This document shows positions 44,216 through 52,610 of a DNA stretch of 64,000 nucleotides, in pieces; within the stretch, counting starts at the first letter, position 1; each line of letters begins with the position of its first letter. Origin of the DNA: Actinomycetes bacterium (GTDB lineage Bacteria > Actinomycetota > Acidimicrobiia > Acidimicrobiales > Ilumatobacteraceae); the NCBI GenBank assembly GCA_025356335.1, contig JANXUF010000063.1, forward strand, positions 1 through 64,000, written 5' to 3'. Below the pieces are notes generated by a model. It had not been told where the DNA came from, ran no database searches, and worked only from the letters and a program-made list of their open reading frames with translations. The translations under genes and the position numbers were made by a program.

Positions 44216-46262
44216 GCAGACGAGTGACTCGACGGACCCGCTGCTGCAACCGTTCGTACTGAAGCACCTGACGTTGCGCAACCGCGTGTTCTCCGCGGCC
44301 CACGAACCGGCGTACTCGCAGGACGGCATGCCGAAGGAGCGCTACCGGCTGTACCACGTCGAAAAGGCCAAGGGCGGCGTCGGGATGACGATGACCGCCG
44401 GCTCCGCTGTCGTCAGTCGTGACAGTCCGCCGGCGTTCGGAAACCTGCACGCCTATGACGACGACATCGTCCCGTGGATCCGCCGCCTCACCGACGAGGT
44501 GCACGAGCACGGCGCTGCAGTGATGATCCAACTCACCCACCTCGGGCGGCGTACGGGCTGGGGACAGGACGACTGGCTGCCGGTCCTCGCACCGTCGGCG
44601 ATACGCGAACCGGCGCATCGAACGATCCCCAAAGCAGCAGAGGAGTGGGACCTCGAACGCATCATCGATCAGTACGCCGATGCCGCAGAACGCATGCAGT
44701 GCGGCGGAATGGACGGTATCGAACTCGAGGCCTACGGACATCTCATCGACCAGTTCTGGTCACCGCTGACGAACCACCGCAACGACGAATACGGCGGCTC
44801 GCTCGACAACCGACTGCGATTCGTCATGCAGGTGCTCACGGCGATTCGCCGGCGCGTCGGAACTGAATTCATCGTCGGCATGCGTATGGCCATCGATGAG
44901 ACGCTCGACGGCGGGATCGACGCGCCCACCGGTCTCGACATCCTCGCCAGGCTGGAGAGCGAAGGGCTGATCGACTTCGTCAACGTCATCCGCGGGCACA
45001 TCGCCAAGGAGCCGGACCTGTCGAACGTCATCCCGATTCACGGCATGGCGTCGGCGCCACATCTCGACTTCGCCGGCCGTGTCCGCCAGTCGACGAACCT
45101 CGCCGTCCTCCATGCCGCGAAGATCGACGATGTCGCCACTGCGCGTCATGCAATTGCCGAGGGCAAACTCGATCTCGTCGGGATGACACGTGCCCAACTC
45201 GCAGACCCGCATCTCGTCCGCAAGATCATCGAAGGCCGCGAACGTGAGATCCGTCCGTGCGTCGGGGCGACGTACTGCCTCGACCGGATCTACGAGTCGG
45301 GGGAGGCATTGTGCATCCACAATGCAGCCACCAGCCGCGAGGCGACGATGCCGCACGTCATCGAACGCGCCACAGCAACCCGGCGCGTCGTCGTCGTCGG
45401 TGCCGGACCGGCGGGCCTCGAAGCGGCGCGTGTCGCCGGCGAACGCGGCCACGACGTCATGCTGTTCGAGGCGATGCCGTTCGCCGGTGGACAGATTCGA
45501 CTCGCCGCCCGAAATCCGCGTCGACGTGATCTGCTGGGGATCGTCGAATGGCGTCTCAGCGAACTGGACAGGCTCGGCGTCGATGTCCGCTACGACACCG
45601 TCGCCGACGCTGACGTGATCGCCGAGTTGTATCCCGACGTTGTTGTCGTGGCGACAGGCGGTCTGCCGCAACTGCCTGACATCGAAGACGCCGCCGAGCG
45701 GGTCGTGACGAGTTGGGATGTCATCGGTGGCGATGTCAGGCCGGCAGGCGACGTGTTGTTCTACGACGACAACGGCACGCACTCTGCGATGTCTGCAGCC
45801 GAACTGATCGCCCGTTCCGGAGCACGGTTGGAGATCATCACTCCAGAGCGGATGCTCGGCATCGACGTCGGTGGCATGAACCACGTCCCCTACGCCAAGG
45901 CGTTCAACGAGACCGACACGCGGATCACACTCAACCAGCGGGTGTTCACCGTACGGCCGGAGGCCGGCAGGTTGTGCGTCGAGATCGGCAGCGATCATTC
46001 GAGTCATCGCACGGTCCGCCACGTCGACTGGGTGGTCGTCGATCACGGCACAGCGGTCAATGCCGACCTCTACTTCGCGCTGAAGCCGTCTTCGAGCAAC
46101 CTCGGCGCGGTCGACTACGGCGCGCTGATCGACGGTCGTTCTCAGCAACTCGTCCGCAATCCTTCTGGCGCGTTCCAACTGTTCCGTATCGGCGATGCCG
46201 TGTCCAGCCGCAATATCCATGCAGCGACCTACGACGCGCTGCGACTGCTCAAAGACGTCTGA
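44208..46262 (+). CDS. FMN/FAD N-methyl amine demethylase-like protein (DgcA/StcD/TMADH family)
   Basis: 684 aa. An N-terminal old-yellow-enzyme-like FMN barrel (residues ~10-345: LRNRVFSAAHEPAYSQDGMP; QLTHLGRR; EAYGHLIDQFWSPLTNHR) precedes a flavin/NAD half with VVVVGAGPAGLEAARVA (about 395-411). The iron-sulfur segment is Cys351-VGATY-Cys357 and Cys369; the usual second cysteine is Ala354. Relatives demethylate dimethylglycine, N-methylproline or trimethylamine. Following the Rieske oxygenase, it would take the product on to the next demethylation. Confidence 0.88.
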   Translation: MAEQTSDSTDPLLQPFVLKHLTLRNRVFSAAHEPAYSQDGMPKERYRLYHVEKAKGGVGMTMTAGSAVVSRDSPPAFGNLHAYDDDIVPWIRRLTDEVHEHGAAVMIQLTHLGRRTGWGQDDWLPVLAPSAIREPAHRTIPKAAEEWDLERIIDQYADAAERMQCGGMDGIELEAYGHLIDQFWSPLTNHRNDEYGGSLDNRLRFVMQVLTAIRRRVGTEFIVGMRMAIDETLDGGIDAPTGLDILARLESEGLIDFVNVIRGHIAKEPDLSNVIPIHGMASAPHLDFAGRVRQSTNLAVLHAAKIDDVATARHAIAEGKLDLVGMTRAQLADPHLVRKIIEGREREIRPCVGATYCLDRIYESGEALCIHNAATSREATMPHVIERATATRRVVVVGAGPAGLEAARVAGERGHDVMLFEAMPFAGGQIRLAARNPRRRDLLGIVEWRLSELDRLGVDVRYDTVADADVIAELYPDVVVVATGGLPQLPDIEDAAERVVTSWDVIGGDVRPAGDVLFYDDNGTHSAMSAAELIARSGARLEIITPERMLGIDVGGMNHVPYAKAFNETDTRITLNQRVFTVRPEAGRLCVEIGSDHSSHRTVRHVDWVVVDHGTAVNADLYFALKPSSSNLGAVDYGALIDGRSQQLVRNPSGAFQLFRIGDAVSSRNIHAATYDALRLLKDV

Positions 46263-46323
46263 AGTCCTCCCGCACCCGGATGGCGAGCGAGCAAGCGGCT
46301 GATCGGGCTGCTAAACACTCTGC

Positions 46324-47082
46324 ATGACAATCGATGTGCTCGAGGGTGCAGAACCCTGGTCGTTCGAAGGCGGCAGGGCAGGCGCTCTGTGTATCCACGG
46401 TTTCACCGGCAATCCCGGCTCGATGCGCCCGGTCGCAGAGGCCTTCGCCAACGCCGGCCTCTCGGTCGAATTGCCACGGTTGCCGGGGCACGGCACGACT
46501 GTCGACGACATGATGACGACCGACTGGGCCGATTGGTCCGGCGAGGTCGAAGCTGCATACCAACGACTCGCGGCGCGGACCGATGCGATCGTCGTTGCCG
46601 GCCTGTCGATGGGCGGGACACTCACGCTGTGGGCGGCGGCGCAGCATCCCGACATCGCCGGCATCGTCTGCATCAATCCGCTCAGCCAGCCGCAGCCAGC
46701 CGAAGTCATCGAGATGGTCAAGGGGATGATCGCCGACGGCACGACGATGATGCCGGGGATCGGATCCGACATCGCCGAGCCGGGTGTCGTCGAGTCTGCG
46801 TACGAAGGCACGCCGCTGCCGCCGCTGGTGTCACTGATCGAGGATGGAGCAACCCCGCTCAGTACGCACTACGGATCGATCACCGTGCCGATGCTGTTGA
46901 TGAGTTCCCCGAACGACCACGTCGTCGACCCCGCCAGCGTCGACATCCTCGCTGCTGACTACGGAGGTCCGATCGAGCGGGTCATCCTCGAACGCAGTTT
47001 CCACGTTGCCACGTTGGACTACGACCGCGAACTGATCCAGCAGAAGGCTGTCGAATTCGCCAAACGTGTGACTGCTGGATGA
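46324..47082 (+). CDS. Alpha/beta hydrolase (carboxylesterase/monoacylglycerol lipase-like)
   Basis: 252 aa. LCIHGFTGNPGSMRPVAEAFANAGLSVELPRLPGHG holds the oxyanion region, GLSMGGTL the nucleophile serine, and the late SPNDHVVDP and SFHVATLDYD segments the acid and histidine. It resembles Est30-type esterases that act on short acyl esters or monoglycerides. There is no obvious ribosome-binding site. It overlaps lgt by ATGA, so the two are coupled. Confidence 0.85.
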   Translation: MTIDVLEGAEPWSFEGGRAGALCIHGFTGNPGSMRPVAEAFANAGLSVELPRLPGHGTTVDDMMTTDWADWSGEVEAAYQRLAARTDAIVVAGLSMGGTLTLWAAAQHPDIAGIVCINPLSQPQPAEVIEMVKGMIADGTTMMPGIGSDIAEPGVVESAYEGTPLPPLVSLIEDGATPLSTHYGSITVPMLLMSSPNDHVVDPASVDILAADYGGPIERVILERSFHVATLDYDRELIQQKAVEFAKRVTAG

Positions 47083-48113
47083 TCGCCCATATGCCGGCGG
47101 TGTGGGCGAACGTCGTCGTCGGTTCGATTCCCAGCCCCTCCTCCAATGCCCTGAAAATCGGACCGCTCCGGCTCAATGCCTATGGCCTGATGATCGCCCT
47201 CGGGGTCATTGCCGGCGTCTGGCTGCTCGGGCGCCGGATGGAGAAACTTGGCATCGGGACCCGCGACGACGCCTCGGCGATGAGCATCTGGGCGGTCGCC
47301 GCCGGCGTCGTCGGCTCACGGCTCTACCACGTCGTCACCAGTTGGCAGGACGGCGGGTTCCCCGGTCATCCGTGGAAGATCTTCGCCATCTGGCAGGGCG
47401 GGCTTGGCATCCCCGGCGGTCTGCTGTTCGGCATCGGAACGGCGATCTGGTGGATGCGCAAACACCATCTCCCGGTGGGCTTGACGTTGACGGCCGCAGC
47501 TCCGGCGCTGCCGCTGGCGCAGGCGATCGGGCGTTGGGGAAACTGGTGGAACCAGGAGTTGTTCGGCAAGCCGTCGACGTTGCCGTGGGCACTGCGCATC
47601 GATGTCGCCCACCGGCCGCTGAACTACGAGAACGTCCCGACGTTCACGCCGACCTTTCTGTACGAATCGCTCGGCAACCTCGGCGTCTGCGGCCTGCTCT
47701 TGCTGATCGAGCGTCGGTTCAAACTTCGCCCCGGCCGACTGCTCGCCTGCTATCTGGCGCTGTATGCCGCGTTGCGGTTCTGGGTCGAAGGACTCCGCAT
47801 CGACGATGCCCACAAGGGCCTCGGTCTCCGCCTCAACCAATGGGTCGCGCTGATCGTCTTTTTCCTCGCCGTCGGCTTCCTGATCGTCGACCACTACCGC
47901 AAACACCCCGATCGGGTCGCGGAGACCGCGGAGGCGGCGGAGACCGCGGAAGTCGAACCGGTCGAGGAGACGGCGGAAGTCGATCCGGTCGAACCGGTCG
48001 AGGAAGTCGAACCGGTCGAGGAGGAACAACCACAGCTGGAACCACCGCCAGACGGCACCGTGGGGGATGCAGCTCGCTCCGAAGCGCCCGTCACCGACCT
48101 GTCGAACGAGTAG
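47079..48113 (+). CDS. lgt: Prolipoprotein diacylglyceryl transferase
   Basis: 344 aa membrane enzyme that adds diacylglycerol to the lipobox cysteine of prolipoproteins. Seven hydrophobic segments are visible. The Lgt signature GRWGNWWNQELFG (about residues 150-162) and GGLGIPGGLLFG are complete, with RFWVEGLRID later. The last ~70 residues are an acidic repetitive tail (EVEPVEE-like units), absent from short Lgt proteins but known in mycobacterial-type ones. The tail is cytoplasmic or extracellular depending on topology and is probably disordered. Confidence 0.94.
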   Translation: MIAHMPAVWANVVVGSIPSPSSNALKIGPLRLNAYGLMIALGVIAGVWLLGRRMEKLGIGTRDDASAMSIWAVAAGVVGSRLYHVVTSWQDGGFPGHPWKIFAIWQGGLGIPGGLLFGIGTAIWWMRKHHLPVGLTLTAAAPALPLAQAIGRWGNWWNQELFGKPSTLPWALRIDVAHRPLNYENVPTFTPTFLYESLGNLGVCGLLLLIERRFKLRPGRLLACYLALYAALRFWVEGLRIDDAHKGLGLRLNQWVALIVFFLAVGFLIVDHYRKHPDRVAETAEAAETAEVEPVEETAEVDPVEPVEEVEPVEEEQPQLEPPPDGTVGDAARSEAPVTDLSNE

Positions 48114-48129
48114 GAACACGCCCCACGGT

Positions 48130-48144
48130 GCGAGCGAAATACTC
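48130..48144 (-). repeat. Second copy of the GAGTATTTCGCTCGC motif
   Basis: The reverse complement of the intergenic 15-mer at 6151-6165, here between lgt and the alpha-galactosidase gene. A CGAGCG/CGCTCG pair (48131-48136, 48157-48162) may form a weak hairpin here. Confidence 0.5.
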
Positions 48145-48222
48145 CGTTGAACTGCGCGCTCGTCGAAGCGGACGGTGGTCCGAGCGGCCGGCGGGTGTGG
48201 GCGACCGATAGCGTCGGCCGAC

Positions 48223-50358
48223 GTGATCGTGCATCTTCATGGAATGAGCGCAGACGCGCTGATCGACGTTTCTTCCGGGGTTCCCTTCATCGCTCATTTC
48301 GGACAGCCCGTCCCATCATCCATGCTGCCGACGTCGGTGACGGGTGAGCGCCTCGCCGACCCGTCGGGGGCTGACACGATCGAACGCCGACCGGCGACGC
48401 ACGGGGCGTTGGATGGCGAACCGCCGATCACTGTCGTTCCGCTCCACGGAGACGGATTCTTCGGCCGGCCCGGACTCGAAGGCCATCGTCGAGGAGGTCG
48501 GGTGTGGGCACCAAGGTTCAGCTATGACTCGCACGAATCCACCGCCTCGTCGCTGACGACCGTTGCCGTGGACGCAATCGCCCAACTGCGATTGACGACG
48601 ACGATCAGTATCGACCACGTAATGCATGTGTCGGCGACGGTGACGAACATCGGGAGCACGCGTTATCTGCTCGACCGGCTCGACCTGACCGTTCCGCTGC
48701 CGGCAACCGCTGACGAACTGCTGACCTTCTCCGGTCGATGGAGCCGGGAATTCCAGCAGGCGCGGATGCCATGGATCGTCGGCGCGTGGAGCGCCGAGAA
48801 CCGTCGGGGAAAGACCTCGCATGACCAGCCGTCGCTGCTGTTCGCCGGCCGCAGCGGTTTCGGCGAATGGACCGGGGAGGTTCGAGGTTTTCACCTGGCG
48901 TGGAGCGGTAACCATCGCCTGTGGGCTGAACATCTTGCAGACGGCCGACGCTTCGTGCAATTGGGGGAGTTGCTGCATCCTGGCGAGGTGTGCCTGGAGG
49001 CGGGGGAGTCGTACAGTACGCCGGAACTCGTCGCCACCTTCTCGCCCGCCGGCCTGACGGAAGCATCCTGGGGATTCCACCGCTCGCTGCGCGCCAGATC
49101 GACCTCGCCGGTCGGGCCGCGCAAGGTGCTGATCAACACCTGGGAAGCCGTCTACTTCGACCACGACCTCGATCGTCTGCAGGCTTTGGCCGATGTTGCC
49201 GCAGCGACCGGCGTCGAGCGATTCGTGCTCGACGACGGCTGGTTCGGTTCCCGCCGTGACGACACGAAGGGCCTCGGTGACTGGTGGGTGTCATCGGAGG
49301 CACATCCGCTCGGACTCGAGCCGTTGATCTCCCACGTCCGCGGTCTCGGGATGGACTTCGGCATCTGGGTCGAGCCGGAGATGGTCAACCCGGACAGCGA
49401 TCTGTATCGGGCACATCCCGACTGGATGCTGGCGACGCCCGGCTACGAACACGTCATCGGCCGCCACCAGGTCGTGTTGAACCTGGCAGTTCCCGAGGCC
49501 TTCGAGTACATCCTCGGCCGACTGGATGCGCTGCTCACCGATCACGAGATCGCCTTCGTCAAGTGGGACCAGAACCGCGACCAGGCACAGGCATCCGGTG
49601 CGGACGGGGCGGCCGGCGCGCACGCCCAGGCACTCGCCGTCTACCGCCTGTTCGACGCGGTGCGGGCGCGGCATCCTGGCGTCGAGATCGAGAGTTGTGC
49701 GAGCGGTGGCGGACGTATCGATCACGAGATCCTCCGTCGAACCGAACGGGTCTGGACGAGCGACTGCAACGACCCGCTCGAACGTCAGTCGATCCAGCGC
49801 GGAGCGTCGATGCTGATCCCGCCGGAAGTCATGGGTGCACATATCGGACCGCCACAGGCGCACACGACGGGCCGCACCAACAGCCTCGATCTCCGAGCGC
49901 TGACGGCACTGCCGGGCCATCTCGGAATCGAGTGGAACGTGCTCGAAACAAGCGAACAGGAACGCCTTCAACTCGCCAGATACATCGAGATCTACAAGCA
50001 GTTCCGGACGCTGCTGCATTCCGGTGACACGGTTCGATTCGACCCGATCGGCCACGGTCACGCGTACGGCGTCTATGCAGCCGATCGGCGCGAGGCGTTG
50101 ATCTGGTGGGTGCAGTTGGCGACGGATGATTCACTGTTGCCGCCGCCGATCGTGCTGCCGGGCCTCGATGCCGGATCGAACTATCGGATCACGCGGCTTG
50201 CACCGTTCGGGGACAATCCCCGAACGGGGGGCAAGAGCGTTCCGACGTGGTGGCGCGACGGCTCGACGATGCTCGGCGGGCACCTGGCGACGATCGGTCT
50301 CCAGCCCCCGGTCACCAGCCCCGAGTCGGCTGTGCTCGTTCATCTGCGAACGGTCTAG
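48223..50358 (+). CDS. Alpha-galactosidase, GH36 family
   Basis: About 711 aa. The N-terminal beta-supersandwich domain leads into the catalytic barrel with FVLDDGWFGSRRDD, FGIWVEPEMVNPDSDL, FVKWDQNRD (nucleophile Asp449) and SCASGGGRID (acid/base Asp500), then WTSDCNDPLERQSIQRG. It hydrolyses terminal alpha-1,6-galactosides such as melibiose or raffinose. No signal peptide is seen, so it acts in the cytoplasm. GTG 48223 gives VIVHLHG, the usual first strand; ATG 48244 is an alternative. No sugar transporter lies next to it. Confidence 0.92.
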   Translation: MIVHLHGMSADALIDVSSGVPFIAHFGQPVPSSMLPTSVTGERLADPSGADTIERRPATHGALDGEPPITVVPLHGDGFFGRPGLEGHRRGGRVWAPRFSYDSHESTASSLTTVAVDAIAQLRLTTTISIDHVMHVSATVTNIGSTRYLLDRLDLTVPLPATADELLTFSGRWSREFQQARMPWIVGAWSAENRRGKTSHDQPSLLFAGRSGFGEWTGEVRGFHLAWSGNHRLWAEHLADGRRFVQLGELLHPGEVCLEAGESYSTPELVATFSPAGLTEASWGFHRSLRARSTSPVGPRKVLINTWEAVYFDHDLDRLQALADVAAATGVERFVLDDGWFGSRRDDTKGLGDWWVSSEAHPLGLEPLISHVRGLGMDFGIWVEPEMVNPDSDLYRAHPDWMLATPGYEHVIGRHQVVLNLAVPEAFEYILGRLDALLTDHEIAFVKWDQNRDQAQASGADGAAGAHAQALAVYRLFDAVRARHPGVEIESCASGGGRIDHEILRRTERVWTSDCNDPLERQSIQRGASMLIPPEVMGAHIGPPQAHTTGRTNSLDLRALTALPGHLGIEWNVLETSEQERLQLARYIEIYKQFRTLLHSGDTVRFDPIGHGHAYGVYAADRREALIWWVQLATDDSLLPPPIVLPGLDAGSNYRITRLAPFGDNPRTGGKSVPTWWRDGSTMLGGHLATIGLQPPVTSPESAVLVHLRTV

Positions 50359-50374
50359 GGCTGCGGCTGCTCAC

Positions 50375-50428
50375 GGTCCCGTGTCACCGAATGTCGCGGA
50401 TGTCGTGCACATTCGGTGACACGGGACC
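50375..50428. terminator. Perfect 20-bp hairpin between convergent genes
   Basis: The left arm 50375-50394 (GGTCCCGTGTCACCGAATGT) and the right arm 50409-50428 are exactly complementary, with a 14-base loop. It lies between the galactosidase (plus) and SDR (minus) genes. A bidirectional terminator is the simplest reading. Confidence 0.85.
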
Positions 50429-50447
50429 AGTCGCCGGATGGTCAGGT

Positions 50448-51290
50448 CTACTTGACGAGCGATCCACCGTCGATCGGCAGTGACACGCCGGTGATGTAAC
50501 GGGCTTCGTCCGACGCCAGGAAGAGGATCGCGTTGCTGACGTCGATCGCCTCGACGTAGGGGATCGGCAGCGCGTTCTGGCCGAGCATCGCCTCGCGGAT
50601 GTCATCCTCCGACGGATCGACGAGGTCTGGTCGGAATGCGCGGAACGTCACATCGTTGATCACCATCGGCGTCGAGACACTCGTCGGGTGGATCGTGTTG
50701 ACGCGGATGTTGTACTCGGCGAGTTCGTTGCACAGGCCCTGCATCATGCCGACGAGACCGTGCTTGGCAGACGAATAGTGGATCAGGTTGCGGATCCCCT
50801 TGATCCCGGCGACCGAACTGATCAGGAAGATCGAGCCGCCACGGCCCGCCTCGATCATCGAAGGAATCGCCGATTTCACCGTATGGAAGACACCGGTGAG
50901 GTTGATGTCGATCATGTCCTGCCACATCTGCTCCGACATCTGCCACGACGGGCAGAACGAAGCGATGCCGGCGTTGGCGATGACGATGTCCACCCGACCG
51001 AAGGCGGCGAGGCCGGCGGCCAGCGCCGCATCGACATCACCAGGCTTGCGGACGTCGCCGGTGGTCACGACGATACGGCCTCCGGCCTCCTCGACGAGCC
51101 GAACGGTCTCGTCGAGATCCGCCGGTGTTGCCATCGGATAGGTCACCGATGCAACTTGCTCGACGAGGTCGAGGCCGATGATGTCGGCACCCTCTCCGGC
51201 GAGGCGAACGGCATGTGAACGTCCCATTCCTCGTGCTACACCGGTGATGAACGCGACTTTGCCAGCGAGCTTGCCGTCGACGGTTCCCAT
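50448..51290 (-). CDS. Mycofactocin-coupled SDR family oxidoreductase
   Basis: 280 aa SDR. FITGVARGMGRSHAVRLAGEGADI is the NAD fold, then VTYPMATPADLDETVRLVEEAGGRI, an insert typical of the mycofactocin-dependent SDR subfamily, VIANAGI, ISSVAGIKG, YSSAKHG (Tyr, Lys) and ITGVSLPIDGGSLVK. In this subfamily NAD(H) is tightly held and exchanged through the mycofactocin cofactor. No mycofactocin biosynthetic gene is in the window. ATG at 51290 follows a promoter region with a CATGA/TCATG repeat. Confidence 0.87.
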   Translation of the reverse strand: MGTVDGKLAGKVAFITGVARGMGRSHAVRLAGEGADIIGLDLVEQVASVTYPMATPADLDETVRLVEEAGGRIVVTTGDVRKPGDVDAALAAGLAAFGRVDIVIANAGIASFCPSWQMSEQMWQDMIDINLTGVFHTVKSAIPSMIEAGRGGSIFLISSVAGIKGIRNLIHYSSAKHGLVGMMQGLCNELAEYNIRVNTIHPTSVSTPMVINDVTFRAFRPDLVDPSEDDIREAMLGQNALPIPYVEAIDVSNAILFLASDEARYITGVSLPIDGGSLVK

Positions 51291-51303
51291 GTGACCAGAC
51301 CCC

Positions 51304-51323
51304 CATGATCTCTATATGTCATG
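51304..51323. promoter_or_regulatory. CATGA-N10-TCATG inverted repeat upstream of the SDR
   Basis: Arms at 51304-51308 and 51319-51323 surround an AT-rich centre with TATATG, 13-33 bases before the SDR start. Position and symmetry fit an operator over a promoter. Confidence 0.45.
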
Positions 51324-51386
51324 AGGATTGTAGGCACGACGTCCGCCGGGGAGTCAAGGCAGCATGCAACCAGTCGATCGTGGCGA

Positions 51387-52610
51387 TCAGGCGACACCGA
51401 TCAGCGCGTCCTCCGATGGGGAGGCACCGATGGGCATCGTCGTTACGACGTTCGAACTTCCGTCGTTGCGGACGACGCTCAGCGTCTCGGTCCCCGTCCC
51501 CGTCCCGGTCCCCGTTTCGTGGAGTACGACCACGACGGAACTGTCCGGCGTCCACACCGCTGCCGCTGTCGAATTCATGGGTGTGGTGTATCGCACCGTT
51601 GTCGCCGTTTCGCTGCCGGTTCGAAGGTCGAGCATGTGGCAGAAGGCCGGATCTTCAGCCGAGCCCCACACGAGCGCGTGGGTCCCGTCCGGTGAGATCG
51701 ACACCCGGGTCGAACGGGAATAGGGGATGGTGCGCTCGAAGGCTCCAGCGCGCAGGACGATCGAACAGTCCGCTGTCGCGTCGCACGTCACGGCGGCGAT
51801 ATTGCCGTGGTCGAAGTACATCCCTCCGGAACCCGACAAACGCGTGGAGGTGCCATCGATCGGATGAAAGGCGAAGTAGGTCCCGTCCTGCGCTGCGTAG
51901 ATCGGATCCCCATCAACGGTCGACCCGACGAGGTAGACGATGCCGAGCGAGGAGATGTCGTAGCTCGTCAGCGCGGTAGCCGCCGCTCCCGGATGAGGGC
52001 GGAGTAGCCGCATCACTTGCGGTGCACCTCGCGACGACAGATCGTCGTCGACCGTCCAGATCGTTCCGTCCGGTCCCGGTACCGCCTGCGTGGCGCTCTC
52101 GAGATCGGAATCCGACAGCACCAGCGCGTGCGTGCCGGTGCCGAAGAGCAGGTTCGTACGGGTGTTGAACGACCCCTCTGTCTCGGTGAGATCGCCGGTC
52201 GCCATGTCGATGCGGGCGATCGTCGAGGGTCCGACGGAGTGTTGACGGAGGACGAAGAGGCCCCAGTCGTTGCGGTTCTCCAGCAGTGTTCCGACCGTCT
52301 TCGGTGCAGGTGGAACGGAGGCATCGGTCGTCCCGGTCGCGGCGACATTCGTGGTCAGGGGTGTTGGGATATTCGTGGTCTGCGGTGCCTGTGACGTCGT
52401 CGAGTCGTCACTGTTGACGATCACGATGGCGGCGACGGCGAGCACTGCGAGAACCGTGCCGAGGACTCCGGCGTAGACCATGCGCCTCGGCGACGGCCAC
52501 CTGCCGCCGGTAGATCGGCGACCGCGCCGTCGCCCCGTCCGTCCGAATTCGAGATCGGTGCCGGGATCATCCAGACGATCCGGTCGATCCGAGTCAGCCT
52601 CCCAACTCAT
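51387..52610 (-). CDS. Membrane-anchored propeller-like protein, paralog A2
   Basis: 407 aa. A basic cytoplasmic N-terminus (~44 residues, Arg-rich), one transmembrane helix (MVYAGVLGTVLAVLAVAAIVIV), a Thr/Pro-rich linker and a ~290-residue extracytoplasmic part. The latter has RIDMATGDLTE, AVPGPDGTIWTVDDDL, SRSTRVSISPDGTHALVWG, AAVWTPDSSVVVVL and a C-terminus ALIGVA. The repeated DG and PD turns suggest a beta-propeller of unknown function. It overlaps the upstream paralog by ATGA and belongs to a set of four. It includes a GTGTGTGTET simple repeat. Confidence 0.75.
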   Translation of the reverse strand: MSWEADSDRPDRLDDPGTDLEFGRTGRRRGRRSTGGRWPSPRRMVYAGVLGTVLAVLAVAAIVIVNSDDSTTSQAPQTTNIPTPLTTNVAATGTTDASVPPAPKTVGTLLENRNDWGLFVLRQHSVGPSTIARIDMATGDLTETEGSFNTRTNLLFGTGTHALVLSDSDLESATQAVPGPDGTIWTVDDDLSSRGAPQVMRLLRPHPGAAATALTSYDISSLGIVYLVGSTVDGDPIYAAQDGTYFAFHPIDGTSTRLSGSGGMYFDHGNIAAVTCDATADCSIVLRAGAFERTIPYSRSTRVSISPDGTHALVWGSAEDPAFCHMLDLRTGSETATTVRYTTPMNSTAAAVWTPDSSVVVVLHETGTGTGTGTETLSVVRNDGSSNVVTTMPIGASPSEDALIGVA

